From an uncultured Pedobacter sp. (GTDB taxonomy: Bacteria > Bacteroidota > Bacteroidia > Sphingobacteriales > Sphingobacteriaceae): a DNA stretch of 64,000 nucleotides. Shown here one piece after another: positions 27,720 through 37,165 of this stretch. The stretch spans positions 86,913 through 150,912 of the forward strand of contig NZ_CAJYOJ010000045.1 in NCBI RefSeq assembly GCF_913776295.1, given 5' to 3'. The notes under the pieces are model-generated. The model saw only the letters and a list, made by a program, of their open reading frames with translations, ran no database searches and was not told the origin of the DNA. A program made the translations under genes and the position numbers. Position 1 is the stretch's first letter. Every line of letters starts with the position of its first letter.

Positions 27720-30700
27720 CTAAAACTTGTTTGAGCATTTTAGCTAAGATAGCAATTTTTGTACTTTTATTTGCTTTCCCCATTAAATCTGACATTCCGC
27801 TTTCTAAATATTGAAATTGAGCATCTGGTGTTTTAGGCATGCGGATAATTTTATGGCTAGCACTGCTGCCAGGTGTAGTGAGTTCAAATTTGAAAACATC
27901 TTCCTCTTCAAGATTTACTTTTTGCAAAGCCATATCGTTTAAATTATCCAATTCGTAAATAAGCGAACGGAAACGCTCCTGAAGATTTTCTACTTCTTTA
28001 TCCGTAATCTGATCGAGTGTTTTGCCTACGGTTGCCTGTGCTACCGAAGATAACCAAGCGGCTCTATCATCTAATGGCGAACATAATCGATCATAGAAGG
28101 TCTTCTGGTATGGAAGCAGCAAATATTGCTTGAGCGATTTTTGGTAGCGAGCCCTTAGCTTTTCGGTATAAGTAGTAAAATCATAATCTTCATTCCAGAG
28201 GCCATTAATAATCCCCTCGAACTTATTTAGCAATTCATTGTAAGCATTGCGCAGTTCCCGAATGCATTCTTGCAGGTCTGCGTTATAATTGCTTAACAGT
28301 TCGGGATTATTGCTTAACTGCACTAAATCATAATTAAGTGCACTAGGGAAATCTTCGAAAAACAATTTCTCTGGCTCGGTTGCATTGGTTAATGCATTCC
28401 TAACAGCAAGCGTTCTTTTGCTTAGGTTTTTAGTTTTTTGAACGTAAGGTTTTAAATCTCTATAAAATTTAAAGAAAGGAACAATAGTTTTAATAAATAC
28501 CTCGTTAGAGGTTCTTTCCGTTTCCCCTAGAGCAAGTAGCGCTCGGTATTGATTAAATAAACGCACTTTGATTCCATCCGTGTCATAAGTTTTTATCGTA
28601 TATTGATGCGGATTTTTGACCACTAACTCCAATATTTCCGAATCGATTTCAGGGATGAAACCATTGGTACCATACAACGCGAAATCATCAGTTTTCATAA
28701 TGAGGTAGATTGGAATCCAAAAGTCTAAGAAACCTTTTTTAAGCTTATAAGGGGCTTCTGATAAATGCTCATAGAACTCTGCAATGCTTCTCTTTGCGCC
28801 TTTGGTACTGCTTACAAAATGGTTAGATGCAGCAAATAGCGGTATAAAACCATGGTGATCTACAGCAGCATCAGTAATCTCTTTTAAAGCCCAGCCATTT
28901 TCTGTAGGTTGATGGATGCCTGTTTGTTTCAACAAGGAAAGGTAAATACTTTTTTGTGGCGGGAAACCTTCGATGCCTAAACCTTCTTCTTTTTCATTCG
29001 TTAATATGGCATCAATTAAGGTACGGCGTGAAGATGCGATTGTACCAGATAATTTACTCTTATTAGCTAACTCACTAATGAATTTAGGTGTAAGGGGATA
29101 AACCTCATCTGTAATAACTGATAGGAATGCATTAAAATCTTTACTGCTGTTAAACTGCTTTACTTCACCCTTGTAATACCATTTTACAGAGGTAGGATCA
29201 TAAAAACCTTCATAAAGGTAGTAGTTCAATAGGTTTTTTTGAATTTCCTCTACAGCGCTTAACTCTCTTTGGATAATCTTATCATTAGGATATTTTGCCT
29301 TGGCGATTTTAGCTTTTTCAATTTCTTCAATCGCATGTTGAATATCGCCTACCCTTAAAAAATGAGCGTAAAGAATGGCTTGATCGCTCTCAGCTGAAGC
29401 TTTTACAATTTCCGATTCTTTAATGTTTTCGTTAAAGATCAAATTAATGAAGCCATCAATTACACCTTTCGGTTTTGATGCGGTATAAGGTGCATCGGAA
29501 ATTTTATATTCGAATGTTCTTGGTGTACCCTTTTCGTAATAAGCCCTTTTAGCAGCTACTGGAGGCAATGGTAAGTAACCATTTAAGAAACTAACAATGT
29601 TGTTGGCCCTGCTAATTTCTAGTCCTGCTTCGGCTATCGCGTCATCAATATTTACGATGGTGGTCTCAGAATAAAAGAAACGATGTGAATATTTATTATA
29701 GGCGAGCAGATTTTTGCGTTGAAGATTCAATAAAGCATCTGCAGCGCCTGTAAGTTTACCAGTTAATTCGATATAGGCTACCAAAAATTTGTCATCTAGC
29801 TTGGCACCAGCGTGACTGAATATATTTAGTAGCCCAATGGTTTTAATAATGGTTTGGTAAAGAATGTGGTCTTGTTCTTCTACTTCACCTTCCACTCTTT
29901 CCAAAGCATTTTTAATTTCTGCCCATTTGCTGTAATGGATGTTTGCTTTTGAGTTTAAGTAAGAATATAAATTGTAATTCAGGTAATCGTACACATTTGA
30001 TACGGCGTAGAAGTTTTGGCGTTTTGAGTCAAACTCATCCAAGCCGTAAAAACTGTCGGTATTTAAAAAGGTAAACAGTGAACGTTCATTTTGTCCATAT
30101 TGTTGTAATGCCAAAGCTAAGATGCTGCCTGATAACAGATCTAACGGATAAATGCTATTGGCAATTTTTTGATCGAAATAAGCTTTAAGTGAAAAAGCTT
30201 TTGCCGAAGCGATGATTTCGATTAAACTTTCAATGTTCTTAATTTCACCTGCGCCAGGTGAAGCAGCAATTCTTTTACTTGCCAGTAAAAGCAACTGCTC
30301 TACTGGCTCATTAAAGGTTAGCTCTTTAAAACGACCTTTAACTTTAGTCCACTCATTGCGTTGCGTAGCATTTAAGCTGGCTGCGTAAGCAGAAAAATCT
30401 TGGTGTAAGGTAGTAATGAATGCAGCCTCATATTCGGTATTGTTAATTAACTCTGCAACTTGTTGTAAGAAGTAAAGCTCTTTTTCTGCTCCATTAGCCG
30501 AGGCATATTCTAAGAACTTTCCAAACTCATCAATGATGAAGAATAACCCTCTACCTTCGGAATTAGATGCCTTAATCAGGCTCTCCAATTCATTGATCAG
30601 CACAGATGGCTTGTTGCTTGAAGAACCTATAACATGGGCAACATTATCGATAATAGAGTCGTAGTTGCCAACAAGCTTGATGAAATCAAATCGTTTATAT

Positions 30701-30939
30701 TTCTTCCAATTTTTAGTGTCGACAAAAACTTTTTCTTCGTTTAAATGATAATTTAAAGCATTTAGGAAAGTTGATTTCCCCGTGCCGTAAGCGCCGATTA
30801 AATTAATAGACCTTACACCAGATGCATAATTGCTAATTAAGGCGTCAAATACCTCTTGGGTATTGGGCGTTATGATATAATCTGCAACATCAAAGTTGTT
30901 CAGTAATATATTTTGAGAAGGTGAAAAATGCTTAACCAT
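27703..30939 (-). CDS. Large P-loop ATPase, SspC-like
   Basis: The 1078-residue protein has an N-terminal AAA-type ATPase: Walker A GAYGTGKS (49-56) and Walker B LFFIIDEFGKF (132-142), followed by a long mostly helical body with charged coiled stretches (near 525-575 and 930-1070). SspC is the ATPase that powers SspB/SspD-mediated phosphorothioation. It overlaps the DUF4007 gene by eight bases and the sulfurtransferase gene by 17. The family name rests on size and fixed neighbours, since I could not align it. Confidence 0.82.
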   Translation of the reverse strand: MVKHFSPSQNILLNNFDVADYIITPNTQEVFDALISNYASGVRSINLIGAYGTGKSTFLNALNYHLNEEKVFVDTKNWKKYKRFDFIKLVGNYDSIIDNVAHVIGSSSNKPSVLINELESLIKASNSEGRGLFFIIDEFGKFLEYASANGAEKELYFLQQVAELINNTEYEAAFITTLHQDFSAYAASLNATQRNEWTKVKGRFKELTFNEPVEQLLLLASKRIAASPGAGEIKNIESLIEIIASAKAFSLKAYFDQKIANSIYPLDLLSGSILALALQQYGQNERSLFTFLNTDSFYGLDEFDSKRQNFYAVSNVYDYLNYNLYSYLNSKANIHYSKWAEIKNALERVEGEVEEQDHILYQTIIKTIGLLNIFSHAGAKLDDKFLVAYIELTGKLTGAADALLNLQRKNLLAYNKYSHRFFYSETTIVNIDDAIAEAGLEISRANNIVSFLNGYLPLPPVAAKRAYYEKGTPRTFEYKISDAPYTASKPKGVIDGFINLIFNENIKESEIVKASAESDQAILYAHFLRVGDIQHAIEEIEKAKIAKAKYPNDKIIQRELSAVEEIQKNLLNYYLYEGFYDPTSVKWYYKGEVKQFNSSKDFNAFLSVITDEVYPLTPKFISELANKSKLSGTIASSRRTLIDAILTNEKEEGLGIEGFPPQKSIYLSLLKQTGIHQPTENGWALKEITDAAVDHHGFIPLFAASNHFVSSTKGAKRSIAEFYEHLSEAPYKLKKGFLDFWIPIYLIMKTDDFALYGTNGFIPEIDSEILELVVKNPHQYTIKTYDTDGIKVRLFNQYRALLALGETERTSNEVFIKTIVPFFKFYRDLKPYVQKTKNLSKRTLAVRNALTNATEPEKLFFEDFPSALNYDLVQLSNNPELLSNYNADLQECIRELRNAYNELLNKFEGIINGLWNEDYDFTTYTEKLRARYQKSLKQYLLLPYQKTFYDRLCSPLDDRAAWLSSVAQATVGKTLDQITDKEVENLQERFRSLIYELDNLNDMALQKVNLEEEDVFKFELTTPGSSASHKIIRMPKTPDAQFQYLESGMSDLMGKANKSTKIAILAKMLKQVLDDEGK

Positions 30940-31807
30940 AATATTGATTTAATACCTCCCACTTATTCATTTCTTGTTTAATTTGTAGTACCCTATTTCC
31001 TGCTGTTTCGTTATAGTTAAAATCATTAGGCCAGATGCTAGCCAACTCCATTAACTTTTCCTCCAATCCTTTTTCTGTCATGCAGAATATGTTTCCTGGG
31101 GAATTCACCCCTTCCAATAAATCTTTAAATGATATTGACTTTGCATCCGTTCCGTAAGTATCGAGAATGGTAAATACTAAAATCTCTTGTGGGAGATCAT
31201 CTCTGCTTTCTCTCATTACCCTAAACCATTGCACTGATGTTTTTCCATCTAAGGCTACTCTGGTAAATGGGCGAATTAGATTTAACTCTACTAAAAGATT
31301 TGCTGTTTCTTCTTCTACATCGGCTTTGCCATCGTTAGACCTATTGTAAGTCCGTAAGAAAACATTAGCATCAGCATCATATGTTTTATCGCTGAAGTGT
31401 TTAAAGCCACTTTCTTCTGTTTTACGTTTTAAATAAGCAATTAATTGAGGTTTAGTAAACTCATTTTTTTCTTTCAAAAACTGGTTGAAGAAAGTTTTAA
31501 AAATAAAAAGTTTTTCGTTTTTAATAGCTGCATAATGCAAAAGCCATAAACTTGCAGTATCTTCCAAATAAGGATCATAACGTTCGAGAAGATTCCTACC
31601 AAGTTCAGTAATTTGGTCCGCCTCGTCAATAATATTAAATCCACGTAACCAAAATTTAATGGCGGTCGTCATATTCTTACCCACCCCTAAATGCACTACG
31701 GCATCCTCATCGTTAAACGATCTATTTGCTAATATATGCTCGTAACCTTTCTTTAGCCAGAACTGGCGGCAAACAAAGGTTTCGTGGCCACTAAAACTTA
31801 TTTTCAT
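30932..31807 (-). CDS. DUF4007 protein, SspB-like nickase candidate; first gene of the right operon
   Basis: The 291-residue protein has the DUF4007 N-terminus FSGHETFVCRQFWLKKGY (4-21) and VVHLGVGKNMTTAIKFW (37-53). From memory, SspB of single-strand phosphorothioation systems is a DUF4007 protein of about this length that nicks one strand so that SspD can insert sulfur. It is followed without gap by the SspC- and SspD-like genes in the expected order. The ATG at 31807 gives the family N-terminus. No clear TAnnTTTG box was found upstream; CAAATATT at 31855 is one base off. Confidence 0.85.
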   Translation of the reverse strand: MKISFSGHETFVCRQFWLKKGYEHILANRSFNDEDAVVHLGVGKNMTTAIKFWLRGFNIIDEADQITELGRNLLERYDPYLEDTASLWLLHYAAIKNEKLFIFKTFFNQFLKEKNEFTKPQLIAYLKRKTEESGFKHFSDKTYDADANVFLRTYNRSNDGKADVEEETANLLVELNLIRPFTRVALDGKTSVQWFRVMRESRDDLPQEILVFTILDTYGTDAKSISFKDLLEGVNSPGNIFCMTEKGLEEKLMELASIWPNDFNYNETAGNRVLQIKQEMNKWEVLNQYYG

Positions 31808-31987
31808 TCGAAATCAATAATTGAACGCTAAAAATATATCTGCTGTCACCTTCCAAATATTGTTTAGGTTAGCGTATTTATACTATTAAAGTAATACAAA
31901 AATCGGTAAAATCTTAGATGTAAACAGCTAAAAATATTCACATATTCTAAACCTGAGCCCAAACAACACTAAGCGAGGCAATTAGTG

Positions 31988-32113
31988 TTAATAACAATAC
32001 CCCCCCCAAACAAATTTCAACTCAAGTTCTTTCAGCACCTCCAATCCCATGTTGACGATGATCCGTGAAATTTCACTCCACTCTTCAGCAGTACTCCTAA
32101 TATTCACACAACC
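31988..32113 (-). pseudogene. Short 3' gene remnant
   Basis: About 40 codons are open on the minus strand with coding character (RSTAEEWSEISRIIVNMGLE, EVLKELEL), then a stop at 31988; upstream the frame is closed by TGA and no start exists. A run of eight C lies within it (32000-32007). Family unknown. Confidence 0.3.
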
Positions 32114-32152
32114 TCACTAATCCATAAATCCATATTAAGAATACTTAAACAG

Positions 32153-32645
32153 CGGTCCAACCAGACATCCCAAATAAACTGATCAAACCTGCACGCCGGA
32201 ACAGCCTGCTCAACCAGCGTAAATTCTGGAACAGGGTTTTAGACCATACCGGCCCGCTTGAATGTATATATACGCGTAAAAAACTGGTACATGGCAGCTT
32301 TGCGGTTGAACATTTTATCCCCTACGCCTTTGTATCGCATGATCTGATCTGGAACCTGATCCCGGCCGATCCATCATTCAACAGCCGGAAGAATAATAAA
32401 CTCCCAGGATGGAAGATTACTTTGACGGATATTACCGGCTGCAAAAAACAACTATAGAAGTGATGACGGAGAACTATCCAAATGAACCCATGATGGAGGA
32501 TTACCTGAGCCTGTTACCGAATGCCAATGCGCAGCAATTAACTGAAGTAGATTTAAGAAAAAGGTTTTTAGAGAATATACAGCCGCTGCTTACCATTGCG
32601 AATGATAATGGGTTTGAATATATGAGGAGGTTTTTGCAGCCATAA
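32153..32645 (+). pseudogene. HNH endonuclease tail, copy 1, frameshifted
   Basis: The open frame from 32153 encodes FWNRVLDHTG ... FAVEHFIPYAFVSHDLIWNL ... SFNSRKNNKLP, the conserved end of an HNH nuclease domain (histidine in EHFIP, the HD/WNL part, N in FNSRKNN). After KLP one A is missing compared with copy 2 (CTCCCAGG against CTACCCAGG, near 32403), so the rest (MEDYFDGYY ... LRKRFLENIQPLL) continues in another frame to 32645. There is no start codon or N-terminus. It is a dead gene piece; copy 2 lies at 36728. Confidence 0.8.
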
Positions 32646-32770
32646 CCTGGCTAAATAACGACATTATTTTTTCCAATACAGGGTTAACCCGATCCGATAA
32701 GTGCCGGCACCAAATATCATATTCAGATTGGCATGTACTGCATCAGCTACGCAAAGCGTATGCTGATTGA
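32285..32770. repeat. Long direct repeat, copy 1 (with 36810-37275)
   Basis: The HNH-tail coding bases and about 120 bp beyond match the segment at 36810-37275 closely, including long identical runs around the AATTAACTGAAGTAGATT part, with scattered changes and indels. Copies are in the same orientation about 4.5 kb apart and flank the large T9SS surface protein gene. Confidence 0.8.
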
Positions 32771-32825
32771 GAGAGTCAAAGTATTTCAGAACCAGATATC
32801 CTATATAACCTACAAACCCTAAACT
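32664..32825 (-). pseudogene. 3' remnant of a gene also found at 37189
   Basis: The minus strand encodes KYFDSLNQHTLCVADAVH ... GTYRIGLTLYWKK and then TAA at 32664. The same ending, with changes, is in the gene at 37189-37717 (YFNQNTLWETDAVH ...). Only about 50 codons remain, with no start. Confidence 0.6.
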
Positions 32826-33120
32826 TCAACTACCCTTGTTCGACCTTGCAAGGCGTTTCTTATTCTTAAAATATATAATAAGGTTTGCACCACTAAGTAA
32901 ACACACAAAAACTACTGATAATTCGAGCAGCTCACATTTTTCAAATGATTCTTTCCATTCCACTACTTTGGGGCCCCACTTGCGGAAATATTCCTCTTTG
33001 TTGATCGAGTGGCTTTTCAGTTCAGTCCAAAGTTGAAGTCTATAAACATCAATTTCGCTGTTCTTTTTATAATAATGGTATTAAAAGCCACATAGCGGCA
33101 AGCACAAGGCTATTAAACAT
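32826..33120 (-). pseudogene. Small membrane protein gene with a frameshift
   Basis: From the ATG at 33120 the frame reads MFNSLVLAAMWLLIPLL and stops; one base on, the neighbouring frame continues YKKNSEIDVYRLQLWTELKS ... ELSVVFVCLLSGANLIIYF and ends at 32826. The 295-nt span is one base too long for a single frame, so one insertion broke it. It has a signal-like start and a C-terminal membrane helix. The promoter box upstream (33172-33179) still looks intact. Confidence 0.65.
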
Positions 33121-33171
33121 AGCTGTATTTTACGATGGACTGCTTTTGTCATCTGAGATAGTTGATTTTTG

Positions 33172-33203
33172 CAAAGGTAAATAATCGTAGTTTATCTCCC
33201 CAA
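33172..33203 (-). promoter_or_regulatory. Bacteroidetes promoter for the broken membrane gene
   Basis: On the minus strand TACCTTTG (33179-33172) fits the -7 consensus TAnnTTTG, and TTG at 33203-33201 lies 21 bp further up, the right spacing for the -33 box. The ATG follows 51 bp downstream. Confidence 0.6.
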
Positions 33204-33304
33204 CATCAACCATCCTTGCTCCATTGCCTGGCCGGTTCTTCTGCATAACCCAAAAAAAAGGGCCCTTTAACACATTTCTTCTGGTAAAAAAGGTTAAATT
33301 CTGC

Positions 33305-33312
33305 TACATTTG
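33305..33312 (+). promoter_or_regulatory. -7 promoter box of the large surface protein gene
   Basis: TACATTTG matches TAnnTTTG and lies 26 bp before the ATG at 33339, implying a short leader. It supports that start. Confidence 0.6.
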
Positions 33313-33338
33313 CTTTATTAACAAACTGCGCCCTCACC

Positions 33339-36300
33339 ATGTTCCGATTACTGTTCTTGTTGTTATTCTTATCAACCTTTGGTGTGGTCCATGCGGAGAT
33401 ATTTACGGTGAGCAGTCAACTCGACGGCGGGCCTGGCACGTTTAGAGAAGCTTTAGAAAAAGCGGGTGCCAATGGAAGTGCTGAAACTGACTATATACAT
33501 TTTGCGGCTACAGCCAGGCTCATTAGTTTGAAATCGCCACTAATACTTTCTTCTCATCTTGTTATTGACGGGACTACCCTGCCGGGTGCGGCGTTTGGTT
33601 TATCTGATGCCAAAGTAACGATCGAAACCGTGATTCCCTATACCGATTATACGGAACGAACGGCGCTGAAAGGGACTGCTATTAACCATCTTGAAATTTA
33701 TGGTTTAAGTTTTTCAAATTTTTCGGCTGCAGGCCGTGGCGCTAGCCCGATCTATATTGCACAAGGTACCAATATTACCATTGGAGCTGTTGGAAAGGGT
33801 AATATTTTCTTAACCTGCGATTATGATGTTTACTTGTTTAAATGTAAAACCATTAAAGTTTCGGCCAATTGGTTTGGTATTGCAGCAGATAAAAAAACAG
33901 CGGCTGGCCCTGCCTTTGGTGGTACGCTTAATTTTAGGTTATGTGATGATATAATGGTTGGAGGCGACACGAAGGAGGAAGGAAACCTCTGGGGTTTTCG
34001 GGATTATGGGGTGATGATATCGGGTATTAACCCCACTACACAAGCTGTAGAGGCTACAGGCGAGAAGTGTATTGTTAAAAACAACAGTTTTGGGGTAGAG
34101 AGTGTAGGTATTGGTGCCCGCGGATATATTCAGGATTTTAGAAATGTAGCACTCATCAATAATACCTTTTTGGGGAGTGGTGGTTTCGATTTCAAAAATA
34201 TCTACAATTCTGGAAAGATACAGGGAAACCGGATGGGGATACGAAGTGATGGAAGCAAATCGTATGTTTACAGTACAATAGGCTTGGAAAACTGTTCCAA
34301 TATGATTATTGGCGGGAAAAATCCTGGTGAAGAAAATGTAATGGCCAACCGGGTGAGCTTTGGTCCGGGAACACCTGGCGTAAGTGCTAGTAACTGCGGC
34401 GACATATTATTGCAACGAAATGCAATTTATTGTATTTCATCCATGCCCATTACCTATAAATCAGAAAAATCGAAAGTTGAAATCCCGGTTATTAAAATTG
34501 ATGAATACGATAATGGTACTTTAAAGGGAACCGCTACGCCTGATGCAGAGATTGAAGTGTTTTCGGATGGAGAATGTTACCAGTGTGATGCAAAGAAATA
34601 TTTAGGGAGTACTTTTGCTGATGCGCAGGGAAACTGGAAGATGACCATTCCGCCCAATGTAGGCTTTACGGCATCGGCTACGTTAAATAACCGTACCTCA
34701 GAGTTTTTAGGGATGAGTTTACAAATGGGCAACTACATTATTAAACAGCCTACCTGCGGACAGGCAAATGGTTCAATTACCGGAATTGTGGTACAGGGTG
34801 CTACAGCCATTGAATGGCGGAACGCAGAAAAAAAGTTAGTGGGTACCAATGCCGATTTAAAAGGCCTGCTGCCTGGAACCTATTCTTTTACTGCATTTTT
34901 GGGTACGGCCTGTAAAACACAAACTTCTACCTGGGAGCTAAAAGATATTACGCCACAGTTGTATACCGATTTGATGAAAATACAACCTGCTACCTGTAGC
35001 CTGGAAAACGGAGGAATTAGCAATGTTTTTTTATCAAATCTGGAAACCGCAAAAACGAAGTTTGTTAGCTGGTTAAATGATGCAGATGAGGTTAAGGGAA
35101 CTGCGCTTGCTTTACAAAATGTAAAAGGGGGTAATTACAGGCTGAAAGTGGTTACCACCGATGATTGTACAGTTGTTTTTGGCCCCTTTAATATCCCTGC
35201 GGAAGGGGCTCCGGTTGCAGACCTTAGAAAAATGCTGACTGAACATGCAGATTGTGATCGCAAAAATGGCAGCATAACAGGTTTAATTGCTTCGGGAAAA
35301 GGAGCCATAACCTTTATATGGAGAAATGAAAAGCAGGATATTGTGGGTGTTGAGGCGGATTTACGCGGAGTACCTGCTGGTAAATATACCGTTGAAGTTA
35401 AAGATCAGGGTACTTGCGGATCACTTTTTTATTCCTTTATCATCGAGGAAAAAAATGGAATAACGGTTGATGATTCGGCATACGATTTAAGAAATGCAGG
35501 ATGTACAACCAATGATGGCTGGATAAAAAACCTGAAGATTAGTTCTTCTGATCGGTTAACCTACAGGTGGACAAATGATGCTGGATTGGATGTTGGCCAT
35601 CAACTAGACGTTGTAAACCTTTCGCCAGGTAAGTATAAATTAACCATTGCAAATACTTACTGTATTAAAACGCTGGAGTATAACATCATCAGGCAAAGTG
35701 CAAAGATTTTTCCGGAACTGACTTACAAGATTACAGATGCCGCATGTGGTGAAGATTCGGGTATGATCACGGTTCAAACTTCGGGTATTGATGCAGGAAC
35801 AAAACTGCGGTGGACGGATGCAACAGGCGCTACCATTGGCCGTACAAATACAATAATGGGATTGAAAACCGGTAAATACAGTTTGTTTTTAACGGATGAA
35901 AAAGAGTGTGAACAACATTATAAAGACTACACAGTTTTGCGTATTGAACCCTTGGTGATGGATTTAGCTGAGGTAAATAACCAGGCCGACCATTGCGCCA
36001 TGGGCCTTGGAGCGATTAGTAATATTATGATTAAGGGCGGGGTTGCACCTTATCAGTACGAGTGGCTGAACAACCGAGAAGAGGTTGTGGGCAGGCTGCC
36101 AATATTAGCAAATGTACCATACGGATTTTATAAACTCAGGGTAACTGATAACAGCGGTAGCAGCTGTAATTTTGTAGAAAAAGGATTTGTAATAAACAAT
36201 ATTGGAGAGGAGATTGAAGCACCAGCAGTAGCTGATGTTAAGCTGTGTAGCGAGGGCGAGGGAACTATCAGGGTGTTAAACCCTGTTGCAGGCAACTATA

Positions 36301-36722
36301 AACTTTATCAGTTTGAAACTGGCGGCCAGGCATTGATGGAAAACAATACGGGTTTATTTACATTGGAAATGGTAAAATCTAAATCGTATTTCGTGAGTTT
36401 GGCTAATGGAAATTGTGAAAGCAAACGTACTGCAGTGCCGGTTACTTTTGCCGATAAAGCGGTAGATGTTCCTTCATCGTTTTCACCAAATGGTGATGGG
36501 GCGAATGATACCTGGATAATTAAGAATATTGAGCAGTATCCTCAAGCCATAATAAAGGTTTATAACCGTTTAGGTAATGTGGTATTTAATAGCAGGGGTT
36601 ATGGAATCCCATTTGATGGGCAAAGTAATGGTAAAATCCTTCCTGTGGGGGTATATTACTATACTATTCAGCTGGCTACAAACTGTAAAAGTATTTCTGG
36701 TAGTTTGATGATGATGAGGTAG
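33339..36722 (+). CDS. Large secreted surface protein with repeats and T9SS type-B sorting domain
   Basis: The 1127-residue protein begins with a signal peptide (MFRLLFLLLFLSTFGVVHA). Residues 20-370 show a beta-helix-like region with short strands and NNS turns. Then come about six SprB-like repeats of 75-95 residues, each built as C...NGSI..I...GA...W.N....VG...L....PGTY, rich in cysteine pairs. The C-terminus VPSSFSPNGDGANDTWIIKN is the gliding-motility-associated CHU_C domain, the type-B signal for export by the type IX system. It is thus probably an adhesin or cell-surface filament. The gene is intact, yet flanked on both sides by broken genes and a direct repeat. Confidence 0.9.
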   Translation: MFRLLFLLLFLSTFGVVHAEIFTVSSQLDGGPGTFREALEKAGANGSAETDYIHFAATARLISLKSPLILSSHLVIDGTTLPGAAFGLSDAKVTIETVIPYTDYTERTALKGTAINHLEIYGLSFSNFSAAGRGASPIYIAQGTNITIGAVGKGNIFLTCDYDVYLFKCKTIKVSANWFGIAADKKTAAGPAFGGTLNFRLCDDIMVGGDTKEEGNLWGFRDYGVMISGINPTTQAVEATGEKCIVKNNSFGVESVGIGARGYIQDFRNVALINNTFLGSGGFDFKNIYNSGKIQGNRMGIRSDGSKSYVYSTIGLENCSNMIIGGKNPGEENVMANRVSFGPGTPGVSASNCGDILLQRNAIYCISSMPITYKSEKSKVEIPVIKIDEYDNGTLKGTATPDAEIEVFSDGECYQCDAKKYLGSTFADAQGNWKMTIPPNVGFTASATLNNRTSEFLGMSLQMGNYIIKQPTCGQANGSITGIVVQGATAIEWRNAEKKLVGTNADLKGLLPGTYSFTAFLGTACKTQTSTWELKDITPQLYTDLMKIQPATCSLENGGISNVFLSNLETAKTKFVSWLNDADEVKGTALALQNVKGGNYRLKVVTTDDCTVVFGPFNIPAEGAPVADLRKMLTEHADCDRKNGSITGLIASGKGAITFIWRNEKQDIVGVEADLRGVPAGKYTVEVKDQGTCGSLFYSFIIEEKNGITVDDSAYDLRNAGCTTNDGWIKNLKISSSDRLTYRWTNDAGLDVGHQLDVVNLSPGKYKLTIANTYCIKTLEYNIIRQSAKIFPELTYKITDAACGEDSGMITVQTSGIDAGTKLRWTDATGATIGRTNTIMGLKTGKYSLFLTDEKECEQHYKDYTVLRIEPLVMDLAEVNNQADHCAMGLGAISNIMIKGGVAPYQYEWLNNREEVVGRLPILANVPYGFYKLRVTDNSGSSCNFVEKGFVINNIGEEIEAPAVADVKLCSEGEGTIRVLNPVAGNYKLYQFETGGQALMENNTGLFTLEMVKSKSYFVSLANGNCESKRTAVPVTFADKAVDVPSSFSPNGDGANDTWIIKNIEQYPQAIIKVYNRLGNVVFNSRGYGIPFDGQSNGKILPVGVYYYTIQLATNCKSISGSLMMMR

Positions 36723-36727
36723 GCCGT

Positions 36728-37165
36728 ATGAGTAATTGGATTGTTGTGAGCGCTTCAAAAGGCTTTTTTTTTAAAAAAAAGCTTGCTCTGGTTCTTCGTC
36801 AAAAAGAACTTGCAAAGGGCAATTTTGCCGTTGAACATTTCATTCCCTATGCCTTTGTGTCGCATGATCTGATCTGGAACCTGATCCCGGCCGATCCATC
36901 ATTCAACAGCCGGAAGAATAATAAACTACCCAGGATGGAGGATTACTTTGACGGGTACTACCTGCTGCAAAAAACGGCTATCGAAGTGATGGCGGAAAAC
37001 CACCCCAACAAACCCATAATGGAAGATTACCTGAGCCTGTTCCCGAATGCCAATGCGCAGCAATTAACTGAAGTAGATTTAAGAAAAAGGTTTTTAGAGA
37101 ATATACAGCCCTTGCTTACCATTGCGAATAATAATGGGTTTGAATATATGAGGGGGTTTCTGTAG
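36728..37165 (+). pseudogene. HNH endonuclease tail, copy 2 (unbroken frame but no N-terminus)
   Basis: The 145-codon frame holds FAVEHFIPYAFVSHDLIWNL, SFNSRKNNKLPRMEDYFDGY and LRKRFLENIQPLLTIANNNG without a shift. The first 25 codons (including GFFFKKKLAL) come from an unrelated, T/A-rich stretch after the surface protein stop, so the true N-terminal part of the nuclease gene is gone. It is unlikely to make an active enzyme, though the HNH end itself is complete. Confidence 0.7.

Noticed and set aside
17746..31807. CRISPR array or cas genes in the island
   Set aside because: No spaced direct repeats and no Cas motifs were seen on either strand.
33339..36722. The surface protein as a polymorphic toxin with the HNH tail as its effector
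   Set aside because: The protein ends with a complete sorting domain and stop before the HNH piece, which lies in a separate frame.
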